From: Micromonospora echinaurantiaca
GTDB taxonomy: Bacteria > Actinomycetota > Actinomycetes > Mycobacteriales > Micromonosporaceae
Length of the DNA stretch: 64,000 nucleotides
Assembly (NCBI RefSeq): GCF_900090235.1
Contig: NZ_LT607750.1
Location: 1,872,501-1,936,500, forward strand
Direction: 5' to 3'
Positions within the stretch are counted from its first letter, which is position 1. Every line of letters starts with the position of its first letter. The notes under the pieces are model-generated. The model was not told the DNA's origin. It searched no databases and was given only the letters and a program-made list of their open reading frames with translations. The translations under genes and the position numbers were made by a program. Shown here piece after piece: positions 9,010 through 17,821 of the stretch.

Positions 9010-11324
9010 ACCGCGCCGACGCGGTGCGCCCCGCCGACGCCGTGAGCCGTGCCGACCCGGTGAGCCCTGCCGACGCCGTGAGCCGTGCCGGCGCCGTGGG
9101 TCGCGCCGGCGGGGTGGACCGTGCGGCTGCGCTGGCCTGGCCCGGCGATCCCCGGATCCGCCGGCAGCTCGCCGCGCTCGCCGTCGTGCTCCTCGCCCTC
9201 TGGTCGTACGCCGCCTTCCTGACCGGCCGGGACGCCGCCGACCTGCTCCGGGTGCGGGCGCTCGCGGAGACCGTCGGGCAGCCCACCGACCAGCTGATCC
9301 TCGATCTGCAGGTCGAACGCCGGATCAGCGCGGCGGCGATCGCCGGGGACGACCGGGCCCGTGCCGCGCTGACCGGCGTACGGGCGGACACCGACCACTC
9401 CGCCGGCGTCCTGCGGGCGGCCGCCGACGGTGTCGACCTCCGGTTGGTCACCGCCGGTGCCGTCCGGGACCGGGTCGACGACCTGCTCGGACGGCTGGCC
9501 GGGCTGCCCGGGCTGCGCGCCGAGGCGGACGTCGGCCGGGCCGCCGCGGTGGCCGGCTACCACGGCCTGATCGACGCCGCCTTCGCCGTGTACGGCCCGG
9601 AGTGGGGGGCACGGGAGAGCACCCTGGCCGCCGAGACCCGCGCGGTGATCGGGCTGGCCCGGGCCCGCGAGCTGCTCGCCCGGGAGGACACCCTGGTCAC
9701 CGCCGCGCTGGCCAACGGCTGGCTCACCGCCGACGACCGGCTCCGGCTGACCGAACTGGTCAGCACCCACCGCCACGTCCGGGCCGAGGCGACCGCCGGG
9801 CTCTCCGTCGCCGACCGGAACGACCACCGTGCCCTGGTGGAGGGGCCGGGCTTCACCGCGTTGCTCTCGCTGGAGGATCGGCTGCTGCGCGCCGGTGAGG
9901 ACGGGCCGGTGCCCACCGGCGAGCAGTGGCGCGCGGCGGTCGACCCGGCCCTGGCCGGGCTGCACCGGCTGGTGACGTCCGCCGCCCGGGGCAGCGTCGA
10001 GCGGGCCACCCCGGGCGCGGCGCTGGTGGTCACCCGGACTGGCGTGGTGCTGGGCCTCGGCCTGGTCGCGGTGCTCGTCGTGCTGGTCGGCTGGGTGGGC
10101 ACCGTCCGCCGGCTGGCCGCTGCCGCCGGCGCCCCCGCGTCGCCCCGGCCGGGCGTGCCGACCGGCGACCCGGACCGCCGCAACGGCGCCCTCGCCGGGC
10201 CCGACCCGTCGACCGCCGGGTTCGCCGGCCACCTGGTCGGTCCCGCCGCGGCGGCACCGTCCACTAGGGACATCGTCGACCGACGCCCGCCCGAGGTGGC
10301 GGTTCGGCACGGCGGGACGGCGGTCACCGAGGCCATCCGGCCGGCGCCGGGTGCGGGGGAGCCGGCCCTGCGCGAGCTGTTCGTCCGGCTGACCCAGCGC
10401 AACCAGGTCCTGCTGCGTGACCAGCTCACCCTGTTGGACGCGCTGGAGCGCCGCGAGCGTTCGGCCGCCGAGGCCGCCGAACTGTTCCGGCTCGACCACC
10501 TGGCCACCCGGATCCGGCGCAACGTGGAGAAGGTGGTCACCCTTGCCGGCGGCACGCCCGCCCGGCGCTGGCGACGGCCGGTGCCGCTGCTGGACGTGGC
10601 GCGTGGCGCGGTCGCCGAGGTGGCGGACTACCAGCGCGTCCTCGTCGCGGCGCACTGGCCGTGGACGCTCGCCGGCCCGGCGGTCACCGACCTGGTCCAC
10701 CTGCTGGCCGAGCTGATCGAGAACGCCCTGGTCTGCTCGCCGGCGAGCAGCACCGTGCGGGTCGCCGCCGAGGCCGCGGCACCGGGTTGCGCCGTCCTGG
10801 TCACCGACGACGGGCCGGGGCTGGACGCCGCCGCGCTGGCCGAGCTGAACCGCCTGCTCGCCGCCCCGCCGCCGGGCGGCCCCCCGGCCGGCCAGGCGGG
10901 GTTGTACGCTGCCGCACTGCTCGCCACCCGCCACGGCGTCCGGGTGTCGCTGCGGCCCGGCCCGCGGGGTGGCACGACAGCGGTCGTGTGGCTGCCGGCC
11001 GGCCTGGTCGCCCCGACCAGCCCGGATGGCGTCCCGGCCGCGACGGCTGACGAGCCGACCCGGGTGGGTGGCGTCCCGGCCGGGGTGGGCGGCCGTCCGG
11101 GCGGGCTGGCTGGCGCGCCGGCCGGCGCCGGTGGCCTTCCCGCCGGCCCGGACGGCGGACCGGACGGCGGGCCCGAGCGACCACCGGCCCGGTCCGGCGG
11201 GCCGGGCGACAGCGGCGGTCTGCCGGTACGAGACCGCAGACCCGGGTCGGTGCGGCCCGGGCCGGGCACCATCGGCTCCGACACGGTCGAGATGCCGGTT
11301 CCCCGAGCACCGAGAGGACGATGA
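9006..11324 (+). CDS. NIT-domain sensor kinase of a conservon-like cassette
   Basis: A 772-residue membrane sensor. After an odd repeated N-terminus (see the repeat entry) come a membrane segment at about 55-75, an extracytoplasmic helical region resembling the nitrate/nitrite-sensing (NIT) domain, a second membrane segment at about 345-365, and a kinase-like half. The likely phospho-acceptor is the His in RLDHLATRIRRN near 498. The ATPase domain shows ELIENAL (N box) and DDGPGL (G1). The last about 130 residues are Gly/Pro-rich and disordered. The GTG start overlaps the regulator stop (GTGA). It is followed by roadblock/LC7 and DUF742 genes with overlaps, the order of cvnA-B-C in conservons, where such proteins form a membrane complex. 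Confidence 0.8.
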   Translation: MNRADAVRPADAVSRADPVSPADAVSRAGAVGRAGGVDRAAALAWPGDPRIRRQLAALAVVLLALWSYAAFLTGRDAADLLRVRALAETVGQPTDQLILDLQVERRISAAAIAGDDRARAALTGVRADTDHSAGVLRAAADGVDLRLVTAGAVRDRVDDLLGRLAGLPGLRAEADVGRAAAVAGYHGLIDAAFAVYGPEWGARESTLAAETRAVIGLARARELLAREDTLVTAALANGWLTADDRLRLTELVSTHRHVRAEATAGLSVADRNDHRALVEGPGFTALLSLEDRLLRAGEDGPVPTGEQWRAAVDPALAGLHRLVTSAARGSVERATPGAALVVTRTGVVLGLGLVAVLVVLVGWVGTVRRLAAAAGAPASPRPGVPTGDPDRRNGALAGPDPSTAGFAGHLVGPAAAAPSTRDIVDRRPPEVAVRHGGTAVTEAIRPAPGAGEPALRELFVRLTQRNQVLLRDQLTLLDALERRERSAAEAAELFRLDHLATRIRRNVEKVVTLAGGTPARRWRRPVPLLDVARGAVAEVADYQRVLVAAHWPWTLAGPAVTDLVHLLAELIENALVCSPASSTVRVAAEAAAPGCAVLVTDDGPGLDAAALAELNRLLAAPPPGGPPAGQAGLYAAALLATRHGVRVSLRPGPRGGTTAVVWLPAGLVAPTSPDGVPAATADEPTRVGGVPAGVGGRPGGLAGAPAGAGGLPAGPDGGPDGGPERPPARSGGPGDSGGLPVRDRRPGSVRPGPGTIGSDTVEMPVPRAPRGR
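9015..9122 (+). repeat. Six 18-base tandem repeats at the start of the sensor kinase gene
   Basis: Six in-frame 18-base units encode the hexapeptides ADAVRP, ADAVSR, ADPVSP, ADAVSR, AGAVGR and AGGVDR, right after the GTG start and before the first membrane segment. The copies differ mainly at single bases. The array lies on the predicted cytoplasmic side. Copy number could change by slippage without breaking the frame. Confidence 0.8.
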
Positions 11325-11770
11325 TGACGCAATCCTTGGTCAGCGCCGACAGCCTGACCGCCGCCCTGAACGACCTGGTCGACCGGGTGCCCGGGGCCGA
11401 GTTCGCGGTGGTGCTGTCCCCGGACGGGCTGCTGCTCGGCGCCTCCCGGGACGTCGACGACGAGCTGGCCGCCCAGCTGTCCAGCATGGTCGCCGGGCTG
11501 GAGGCGCTGGGCATGGCGGCCACCCGGGTCTGCGTCGGTGGCGCGCTGCGCCAGGTCGTGGTGCAGATGTCCCGGGCGTTCCTGTTCGTGGCCACCACCC
11601 GCAACGGGGCGATCCTCACCGTCCGGATCGGCGGGGACGCCGAGGTCGGCGACATGGCGTACGAGGTGGCGCTCTTCGTGGGGCAGGCCGAACGGCACCT
11701 GCCGGTGTACCTGGAACCGGCCTCGATGGCGACGAACGGGGGCCCGGGTGCGGGCGACCGGCGACGCTGA
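11321..11770 (+). CDS. Roadblock/LC7-domain protein (conservon CvnB type)
   Basis: A 149-residue single-domain protein with the roadblock/LC7 pattern (LNDLVDRVPGAEFAVVLSPD then LLLGASRDVDDELAAQLSSM), related to MglB, which serves small GTPases as activator or scaffold. The ATGATG start overlaps the kinase stop. The downstream DUF742 gene begins inside its 3' end. In complete conservons the next partner after DUF742 is a small Ras-like GTPase; none is found here. No membrane segment or signal peptide is present, so it is cytoplasmic and presumably docks to the sensor kinase. Confidence 0.85.
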   Translation: MMTQSLVSADSLTAALNDLVDRVPGAEFAVVLSPDGLLLGASRDVDDELAAQLSSMVAGLEALGMAATRVCVGGALRQVVVQMSRAFLFVATTRNGAILTVRIGGDAEVGDMAYEVALFVGQAERHLPVYLEPASMATNGGPGAGDRRR

Positions 11771-12125
11771 CGAGGCGTGGTACGACGACGACGCCGGCCC
11801 GATCGTCCGGCCGTACGCGATGACGCGCGGCCGCAGCGCGCCCGACCAGGGGCGGTTCGACCTGATCACCCTGGTGGTGACCCGGCCCGCCGCCCCCGCC
11901 ACCCAGCTCTTTCCCGAGCAGGCGCGGATCGTCGAGCTGTGCCGGCGTCCACTGTCGGTGGCCGAGGTCGGCGCGGAGCTGGACCTGCCGGTGGGCACCG
12001 TCCGGGTGCTGCTCGCCGACCTGGCGGCCGCCGGGCTGATCGAGACCCACGAGCCGCCGATGCTGTCCGCGCTGCCGACCGAGGCGCTGCTCAAGGAGCT
12101 GCTCGCCGGGCTTCGCGCACTGTGA
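11748..12125 (+). CDS. DUF742 protein (conservon CvnC type)
   Basis: A 125-residue protein with the conserved DUF742 start (DAGPIVRPYAMTRGRS) and a winged-helix-like C-terminal half (ARIVELCRRPLSVAEVGAEL, then VGTVRVLLADLAAAGLI). It is the third component of conservons; its biochemical role is not well defined, though the helix-turn-helix look suggests DNA or protein binding. The GTG at 11748 overlaps the 3' end of the roadblock gene by 23 bases, which implies coupling. Confidence 0.85.
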   Translation: MRATGDADEAWYDDDAGPIVRPYAMTRGRSAPDQGRFDLITLVVTRPAAPATQLFPEQARIVELCRRPLSVAEVGAELDLPVGTVRVLLADLAAAGLIETHEPPMLSALPTEALLKELLAGLRAL

Positions 12126-12196
12126 CCGGGCCGGGGCGGCCCGCCGCCCGCCGGGGCGGCAGCGTGCCCGGCGGACGATCTGTAGGGGGAAACGCA

Positions 12197-12910
12197 ATGC
12201 CGGCAGCACCGCCGCAGCCACGGCGGACCGTGGCCATCATCGTGCTCGACCGGATCATGGCCGTCGTCGCATCGGTGCGGCAGGTGGCCACCGGCCGGGC
12301 TGACGGGGCGACCGTGGCCCGGCTCGCGTTGCTCGCCGCGGTGGCGGTGCTGGTCGCGACGGCGGTCGCCGTCGTCGTGGTGCTGCGGACCCCGGAGCGC
12401 CTGGCGCCGGTGGCCCTGGGCCCGCCGCCGGCGGTCGCGGTGCCGACCGGTCCCCCCGCGGGCGGCTCCGGGGTGCAGGCCGAGCCACCCAGCTCCCGCC
12501 CGACGTCGGCGCGCCCGAGCACGGCGACCTCCTCGGCCGCCCCGGCGACGAGCGGGTCCACGGCGACGCCGCCGGCCACCGGGCCGGCGCTCGGCGCCGA
12601 GTTCGCCATCGAGGAGCGCGCCCTGCTCAGCTACGGCGCGGCGGTGACCATCAGCAACCCTGGGCCGGGCCGGGTGACCGCCTGGACCCTGGTGATCACG
12701 TTGCCCCGGGAATCCCTGGAGGTCACCTCGGTCAGCGGTGCCCGGGCCAGCCGGGACGGCGCGACGTGGAGCTTCGTGCCGGACGGCGCCGGCGCGGCGG
12801 TGCCCGCCGACGGCTCGGTGCGGGTGACCTTCCGGGTGACCGGTTCCCCGGTCAGCGCCGGCCCGACCGCCTGCACCATCGACGGCACGCCCTGCACCGG
12901 CCTGAACTGA
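12197..12910 (+). CDS. Membrane-anchored protein with CBM2-like domain
   Basis: A 237-residue protein. There is a short cytoplasmic part, one membrane helix at about 40-62 (rich in Ala and Val), a Pro/Ser/Thr linker at about 75-135, and an extracellular domain of about 100 residues. The domain resembles carbohydrate-binding module family 2: YGAAVTISNPGPGRVTAWTL matches the first strands, and the C-terminal part ending in CTIDGTPCTG matches the closing strands with two Cys that could pair. It follows DUF742 by 71 bases on the same strand, with a GGGGGA ribosome site, in the place where conservons carry a GTPase gene. It may present a polysaccharide-binding face linked to the sensor kinase (inference). 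Confidence 0.7.
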   Translation: MPAAPPQPRRTVAIIVLDRIMAVVASVRQVATGRADGATVARLALLAAVAVLVATAVAVVVVLRTPERLAPVALGPPPAVAVPTGPPAGGSGVQAEPPSSRPTSARPSTATSSAAPATSGSTATPPATGPALGAEFAIEERALLSYGAAVTISNPGPGRVTAWTLVITLPRESLEVTSVSGARASRDGATWSFVPDGAGAAVPADGSVRVTFRVTGSPVSAGPTACTIDGTPCTGLN

Positions 12911-13058
12911 GCCGCCGGTCGCCGCCGTGCCCCGCCCGGGCCGCCGCCCCCGCGCCGTCGTGCCAACCGCGATCCGGGGCGGTGCGGCGGGGGTGTGACC
13001 CCGTCCCCGGGTGCCGGGCGGTGCCGGCGGCGCTGCCGGGCCGCCGGCGCGGCGGCGC

Positions 13059-13292
13059 TCAGCGCTCCGGGTGGCGGCGGACGAAGTCCTGGTACGTCTC
13101 GTTGGCCAACTCGATCTCACGAACCTGCGCGGCCAGCTCGGCTCGGCGGATCTCCGCCGTCGCCCGGGCGCGGGCCAGCCGCAGCTCGTGCCGCCGGTCG
13201 CGCCGGCGGGACCAGCCGCGGGCGGCGGCCCAGGCGATCCAGCCGCCCGACGCCGCCAGCCCGGTCAGCCCGAAGGCGAGCAGGAATTCCAC
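13059..13292 (-). CDS. Small membrane protein with basic coiled tail
   Basis: A 77-residue protein: one N-terminal membrane helix (LLAFGLTGLAASGGWIAWAA, about 4-23), then a highly charged Arg-rich helix (about 25-77). The GTG start at 13292 has a strong GGAAGGAGG ribosome site. It lies 19 bases downstream of the ABC permease gene on the same strand, so it is the last gene of that operon. No family was recognised; it may be an accessory subunit of the ABC exporter. Confidence 0.6.
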   Translation of the reverse strand: MEFLLAFGLTGLAASGGWIAWAAARGWSRRRDRRHELRLARARATAEIRRAELAAQVREIELANETYQDFVRRHPER

Positions 13293-13311
13293 GGTGCCTC
13301 CTTCCGGCTGC

Positions 13312-14154
13312 TCAGCCGACGTCCCGGCGGACCGCCAGCCAGGTGCCGAGCCCGAACGTCAGCAGGACGTATCCGGCCAGCACGGTGGCCGGCAGCACGG
13401 CGCTGGTGGCGTCGAGCACGCCGGGCGTACCGCCGTCGAACTGGGACCGGGAGCCCAGCGCGCCGGCCAGCGCGCCGGAACTCGGCGCCAGCAACAGCTT
13501 CTGCGGCACCGTCAGCGGGTCGAGGACGAGGGCGAGCCCGCTGACCGCGTTCTCCAGCACCAGCGTCCACACCAGACCGACGGCGATCGCGGTGGCGGTG
13601 CTGCGGAAGGCGATCGCGAGGAACCAGCCGACCCCGGCGTGGGCGGTGCAGATCAGCCAGGCGGCGGCCACCGCCCCGGCGACGTTCCCGGCCGGCGGCC
13701 AGTCGGGTCCCCGCCCTTCGATCGCGGCCAGCACCCCGGTGACCAGCGCCAGCGCCGCGAAGGTGGCGACCACGACCAGCAGGGTCAGCCCGCACAGGAC
13801 GACGGCGTGCCCGGCCATCACCTGCGCTCGCCGCGGTCGCTGTGTGAAGATCAGGTTCAGCGTGCCCCAGCGGTACTCGTTGCCGACCACCAGCGCGCCG
13901 AGGATCACCACGATCGCCCCGCCGAAGAGCGGGAACAGTCCGATCCCGGTGGTGACCAGCTCGCCGGGCAGGACGGCGGCGAGCAGCGACTCGGCGGCCT
14001 CCGCCTGCTCCGGGTCGCCGGCCAGCGCCAGGTGCACCAGGTAGGGGATGCCGACGCCGAAGGCGAGCGCCAGGATCGTCCAGGTCGCGGTGATCGTCCA
14101 CACCGCCGGTCGCTTCCGGTCGGCGAACCAGGCCGCGCGGATCGAACCGATCAT
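13312..14154 (-). CDS. ABC-2-type transporter permease
   Basis: A 280-residue integral membrane protein with about six hydrophobic segments and the ABC-2 permease layout: a cytoplasmic N-terminus (IRAAWFADRKRPAVW), a central loop containing NEYRWGTLNLIFTQRPRR, the coupling-helix-like motif of this family, and a C-terminal membrane helix. The ATG overlaps the ATPase stop by four bases. With the upstream ATPase it forms an exporter. It lies divergently from the RiPP operon, so it could export the peptide or give self-protection, but this is inferred from position only. Confidence 0.8.
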   Translation of the reverse strand: MIGSIRAAWFADRKRPAVWTITATWTILALAFGVGIPYLVHLALAGDPEQAEAAESLLAAVLPGELVTTGIGLFPLFGGAIVVILGALVVGNEYRWGTLNLIFTQRPRRAQVMAGHAVVLCGLTLLVVVATFAALALVTGVLAAIEGRGPDWPPAGNVAGAVAAAWLICTAHAGVGWFLAIAFRSTATAIAVGLVWTLVLENAVSGLALVLDPLTVPQKLLLAPSSGALAGALGSRSQFDGGTPGVLDATSAVLPATVLAGYVLLTFGLGTWLAVRRDVG

Positions 14155-15170
14155 CGGGCGCCTCCCGTCACGGTCGCGGACTCGTGCCGCTCGCCGGGCG
14201 CCGGCTCGTCGGGCTCCGGGGCCGCCGGCTCGGCGCGGTCGCGGCCCGGCGACCGGTCGCCGGGTGCGGCGGTCAGTTCCAGGAACGCCTCCTCCAGCGA
14301 GTGGCGCAGCGGGCGCAGTTCCCGTACGTCGACGCCGGCCTCGACCAGGCGTCGGTTGAGTTCCGCGGCCAGCGCCGGATCGGTGGTGACCCGCAGCAGC
14401 CCGTCGACCACCTCGACCGCCCGGACCCGGTCGTGCTCGCGCAGCTGGGCGACCGCCGCGTCCACCGGGTCGGCGTCGATCAGCAGCACGGCCCGGCCCA
14501 GCGCCTCGCGCAGGTCGTCCGGGCTGCCGTCGGCGACCAGCCGGCCGTGGTCGATGACCGCGATCCGGTCGCAGATCTGCTCCACCTCGCCGAGGACGTG
14601 GCTGGACAGCAGCACGGTCCGGCCCTGCTGCCCGAGCGAGCGGAGCAGCTCCCGGATCTCGGAGACGCCGGCCGGGTCGAGGCCGTTGGTCGGCTCGTCC
14701 AGGATCAGCAGGTCCGGTTCCTTGAGCAGCGCGGCGGCCACCCCGAGTCGCTGCTTCATGCCCAGCGAGTAGGTGCGGAACGCCGAACCCGCCCGCCCGG
14801 CCAGGCCGACCTCGGCGAGCACCCGCTCGGCGGCGCCGTCGGGCACCCCGGCGTAGCGGGCGGCCAGCCGCAGATTGTCCAGCCCGGACAGGTGCGGGTA
14901 GAACGTCGGCGACTCGATGAGGGCGCCGACCCGGGCCAGTTGCCCCGGCGCCCCGGGCGGCAGGCCCAGCACCCGGATCCGTCCGCTGGTGGGCCGGACC
15001 AGCCCGACCAGCATGCGCATGGTGGTTGTCTTGCCCGCGCCGTTCGGCCCCAGGAAGCCGAGCACCTCGCCCGCGGGCACCCGCAGGTCGAGGCCGTCGA
15101 CAGCGGTCACCCCGCCGGGATAACGCTTGGTGACCCCGGCCAATTCAATGGCAAATCGGTCATTCCTCAA
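14151..15170 (-). CDS. ABC transporter ATP-binding protein
   Basis: About 339 residues. Walker A is GPNGAGKTT, the Q-loop lies near LARVGALIESP, the signature is SLGMKQRLG and Walker B is LLILDEPTNGLDP followed by the H-loop SSH. The about 90-residue C-terminal extension is typical of drug/bacteriocin-type (CcmA/NatA-like) ATPases. Start set at the TTG at 15170: it overlaps the stop of a short leader ORF as TTGA and gives a normal N-terminus (LRNDRFAIELAGVTKRYPG). A TTG at 15218 would add 16 residues of atypical sequence without a ribosome site. Confidence 0.8.
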   Translation of the reverse strand: MRNDRFAIELAGVTKRYPGGVTAVDGLDLRVPAGEVLGFLGPNGAGKTTTMRMLVGLVRPTSGRIRVLGLPPGAPGQLARVGALIESPTFYPHLSGLDNLRLAARYAGVPDGAAERVLAEVGLAGRAGSAFRTYSLGMKQRLGVAAALLKEPDLLILDEPTNGLDPAGVSEIRELLRSLGQQGRTVLLSSHVLGEVEQICDRIAVIDHGRLVADGSPDDLREALGRAVLLIDADPVDAAVAQLREHDRVRAVEVVDGLLRVTTDPALAAELNRRLVEAGVDVRELRPLRHSLEEAFLELTAAPGDRSPGRDRAEPAAPEPDEPAPGERHESATVTGGAR

Positions 15171-15235
15171 CGCGGCGCCGCAATCGTACGCCCTCGCGCG
15201 AGGTTTCCGACGGCCCAATTTGACGCAATGTTCAT
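15167..15235 (-). CDS. Possible 22-residue leader ORF before the ABC ATPase gene
   Basis: Starting at the ATG at 15235 with a well-spaced AAGGA ribosome site, this ORF encodes MNIASNWAVGNLARG and seven further residues. It ends at a TGA (15169-15167) that overlaps the TTG start of the ATPase gene. The better ribosome site belongs to this small ORF, so the ATPase would be translated by coupling. It resembles regulatory leader peptides of resistance ABC genes, but no stem-loop or arrest motif was identified, and it could be chance. Confidence 0.35.
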   Translation of the reverse strand: MNIASNWAVGNLARGRTIAAPR

Positions 15236-15626
15236 CCGGCAGTCCTTAGAATTCCTGACCGCGACACAGGGTTAATTGCGTGCGGTCAACTAACTGCTCG
15301 TTAAGGCAACTGCCCAGGTCGCGACGGGGGTCGGGCCTGGGCCGTGTCATCGTGCCGCCGCCGGTCGCGGCCCTTGCCGTGTAACGATGTAAAAGCCTCT
15401 GACCTGCGGCGGGGCCGATGACGCCCACAGCGTAGCGGAGGTCGATCGTCGCCGGAAGGCCCCTCGGCGCGTGCCGCCCATCGATTTTGTCTTAGCCGCA
15501 GCTCAGCCCGTACGAATTCACCGTCACCACTGGTCGACGCGAAACATTCTGTTGACGAATGAATTGATCTTGGGCAGCATGAAGGCACTTTCGAGTTGAC
15601 CGTGGTCGTTGGCATGGGGGCCGAAG
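15236..15626. promoter_or_regulatory. Divergent intergenic region upstream of the RiPP operon
   Basis: About 390 bases without a gene and clearly richer in A/T than the surroundings. It must hold the promoters of the ABC operon (minus) and the RiPP operon (plus). A plus-strand candidate is TTGACG at 15552-15557, 17 bases, then CAGCAT at 15575-15580, which would start transcription about 40 bases before the first RiPP gene. A TTGACC on the minus strand near 15282-15287 is a weaker candidate for the ABC operon. No clear operator palindrome was found. Confidence 0.45.
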
Positions 15627-17768
15627 ATGAGCCAGTCGCCGGACGGTGGAATGACCCTTGAAATGCGTCCCAAGCTCCGGCACGACGTGGTGTTCCTGGA
15701 CGCTCCGGCGGGTGCCTACCTGCGCGGCCCGGACACCGCCTTCCTGATCAAGGGACGGTCCGCCTTCCGGTGGCTGAGCTCGCTGAGCCCCTACCTCACC
15801 GGCGAGCACACCCTCGCGCAGCTCACCGCCACCCTGGAACCCGGCCAGCGGCAGACCGTGCTGACCCTGGTCCGGGCGCTGGTCGCCCGCGGCTTCGCCA
15901 AGGACGCCGGCGACCGTACCGAGCTGCCGGAGCCGGTGGCCCGCCGCTTCGCCGCCCAGATCGAATTCGTCGACCACTTCGCCGACGACGCGACCGGCCG
16001 GTTCCGCCGCTTCCACGCCGCCCGGGTGGCGCTCGGCGGTGGGGGAGCGCCGCTGCTGGCCGCGGCGGCCGGCCTGCTCCGCAACGGGTGCCTCCGGCTC
16101 GACCTGCACCCGGACGACGACCCCGCACCCTACCTCGAGGCCCTGCGGCCCGAACTGGACGAGCTGCGCGCCGACGGGCTGCCGGTCGAGGTCACCGTCG
16201 GCACCGGGCCGCTGGCCGCCACCGGCGCCGACGCGGTGCTCCACTGCGCCGGCCCGGACGGGCTGGCCGGCCTGGCCGAGCTGGCCCGCGCCAGCCACCG
16301 GGACGGCCCGCTGCTGGTGCCGGTGGTCTGGGACGGCGACCGGGCGGTGGTCGGGCCGACCGTGGCGGCCGGACAGACCCCCTGCTGGTGCTGCGCCCAG
16401 CTACGGCTGACCGCCACCGCCGAGCCGGCGGCGGCCGCCGACTTCTGGCGCCGCGCCGCCCTCGGCACCGGCGAGCCGGTCTTCCTGCCCGAGGTGACCG
16501 GGCGGATGCTGGGCAACGCCGCCGCCTTCGAACTCTTCCGCGCGCTGACCGGCGCCGTGCCGCCGGACACGGCCGCGGGCGTGCTGCTGCTCGACCCGAC
16601 CACGCTGGAATCGAGCCGCGAGCGGGTGCTGCCGCACCCCGCCTGCCCGGTCTGCCGGGACGTCGAGGTGACCGCGCCGGCGGCGCCACCCGCCTCGGAC
16701 GACGAGACCTACCAGCGGGCCGAGGCGCTGGTGTCCCCGTACGCCGGGGTGTTCACCCGGTTCGTGGACGACCCGCTGGAGCAGGCCCCGCTGAAGACGG
16801 CCCGGCTGCGGCTGCCGGGGCGGCGCGGGCCGCGCGAGGTGACCGCGTTCGACGTGCACACCGTGATGAACGCCCGGCTGGCCGCCTACCGGGTCGCGGT
16901 CCGGGAGCACGCCGCCCGCCATCCGGACCCGGCCGCCGTGCGGACGGCGTCGGCCGTCGAACTGCGCGAGCAGGGCGAGCATCCGGTCCCGTGGTTGGAA
17001 CTGGACTCGGCCACCGGAGCGCCCCCGATGGACCCGGCACGGCGGACACGTTGGCTCCGCGCGGCGGTGCTCGGGCGGCCGGAGACCGTCTGGGTGCCGG
17101 CCGCGCTGGCGCTGCCCACCTCCGCGCTGAACGCCGAGGGCTGGGCCGAGCCGACCGTGGCCGGCGCGGCCGTCGCCGCCACCGTCGACGGCGTGATCGA
17201 CCAGGGGCTGGCCGACGCGCTGGCGTACCGCGCGCTCACCGCCGCCCTGCGCGGCCGGGGCGACCTGCGGTCGCTGGCCGAGGAGGACCTGGTCGGCGAC
17301 GACGACACCGCGTTCGTGGTCAAGGCGGCGCGCCGGTTCGGCCGGCGGCTGTCGGTCTTCGTCCTGGGCGCCGCCGCCCCCGCGCACGCGGTGCTCGCCG
17401 TCACCGAGGCCCCCGACGGCGGCGACCGCGGCTGGGCGCTGGCCGCCGGCTTCGACCCGGTGTCCGCCCGGCTGGCGGCCGTGCGGGACGCGGTCGGCCG
17501 GGTCCAGGTGCGGCACTTCGAGGGTACGGACGCCGACCTCGGCGACCCGCTGCTGCGCGACTTCGACCCGGCGGCGGTCACCGTCCACGCCACCACCGGC
17601 GCGGCCGCGCCGGCCAGCGCCACCGACCGGGCCACCGTGCTGGCCGCGCTGGCCGAGCGGGGAACCGACGCCCTGCTGGTCGAGACCACCACCCGCGACG
17701 TCCGGGCGAGCGGCGCCTTCCGTAGCGGGGTGGTCCTGCTGCGCCACCACGGCCGAGCGGCCGACTGA
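15627..17768 (+). CDS. Ocin-ThiF-like TOMM leader-peptide-binding protein
   Basis: A 713-residue protein. The N-terminal about 90 residues (MRPKLRHDVVFLDAPAGAYL onward) have the winged-helix look of a RiPP recognition element. The middle part is an E1/ThiF-like domain without a nucleotide-binding glycine loop but with two Cys clusters, CWCC near 252 and CPVC near 340, that likely hold a structural zinc. The C-terminal half has no motif I can name. Such F-type proteins bind the precursor leader and deliver it to a YcaO enzyme in thiopeptide and goadsporin-like pathways. ATG 15627 is used, with GGGGG as ribosome site; a TTG at 15609 is possible. It is first in the operon, 53 bases before precursor 1. 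Confidence 0.75.
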   Translation: MSQSPDGGMTLEMRPKLRHDVVFLDAPAGAYLRGPDTAFLIKGRSAFRWLSSLSPYLTGEHTLAQLTATLEPGQRQTVLTLVRALVARGFAKDAGDRTELPEPVARRFAAQIEFVDHFADDATGRFRRFHAARVALGGGGAPLLAAAAGLLRNGCLRLDLHPDDDPAPYLEALRPELDELRADGLPVEVTVGTGPLAATGADAVLHCAGPDGLAGLAELARASHRDGPLLVPVVWDGDRAVVGPTVAAGQTPCWCCAQLRLTATAEPAAAADFWRRAALGTGEPVFLPEVTGRMLGNAAAFELFRALTGAVPPDTAAGVLLLDPTTLESSRERVLPHPACPVCRDVEVTAPAAPPASDDETYQRAEALVSPYAGVFTRFVDDPLEQAPLKTARLRLPGRRGPREVTAFDVHTVMNARLAAYRVAVREHAARHPDPAAVRTASAVELREQGEHPVPWLELDSATGAPPMDPARRTRWLRAAVLGRPETVWVPAALALPTSALNAEGWAEPTVAGAAVAATVDGVIDQGLADALAYRALTAALRGRGDLRSLAEEDLVGDDDTAFVVKAARRFGRRLSVFVLGAAAPAHAVLAVTEAPDGGDRGWALAAGFDPVSARLAAVRDAVGRVQVRHFEGTDADLGDPLLRDFDPAAVTVHATTGAAAPASATDRATVLAALAERGTDALLVETTTRDVRASGAFRSGVVLLRHHGRAAD

Positions 17769-17821
17769 ACCACCACACCAGTGGTCCCGGCGAGGCACGC
17801 ACCCTGGAAGGAGGTGGACAC

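Noticed and set aside
15301..15615. 104-residue minus-strand ORF in the RiPP promoter region
   Set aside because: No ribosome site, no domain, unusual composition; overlaps the likely promoter.
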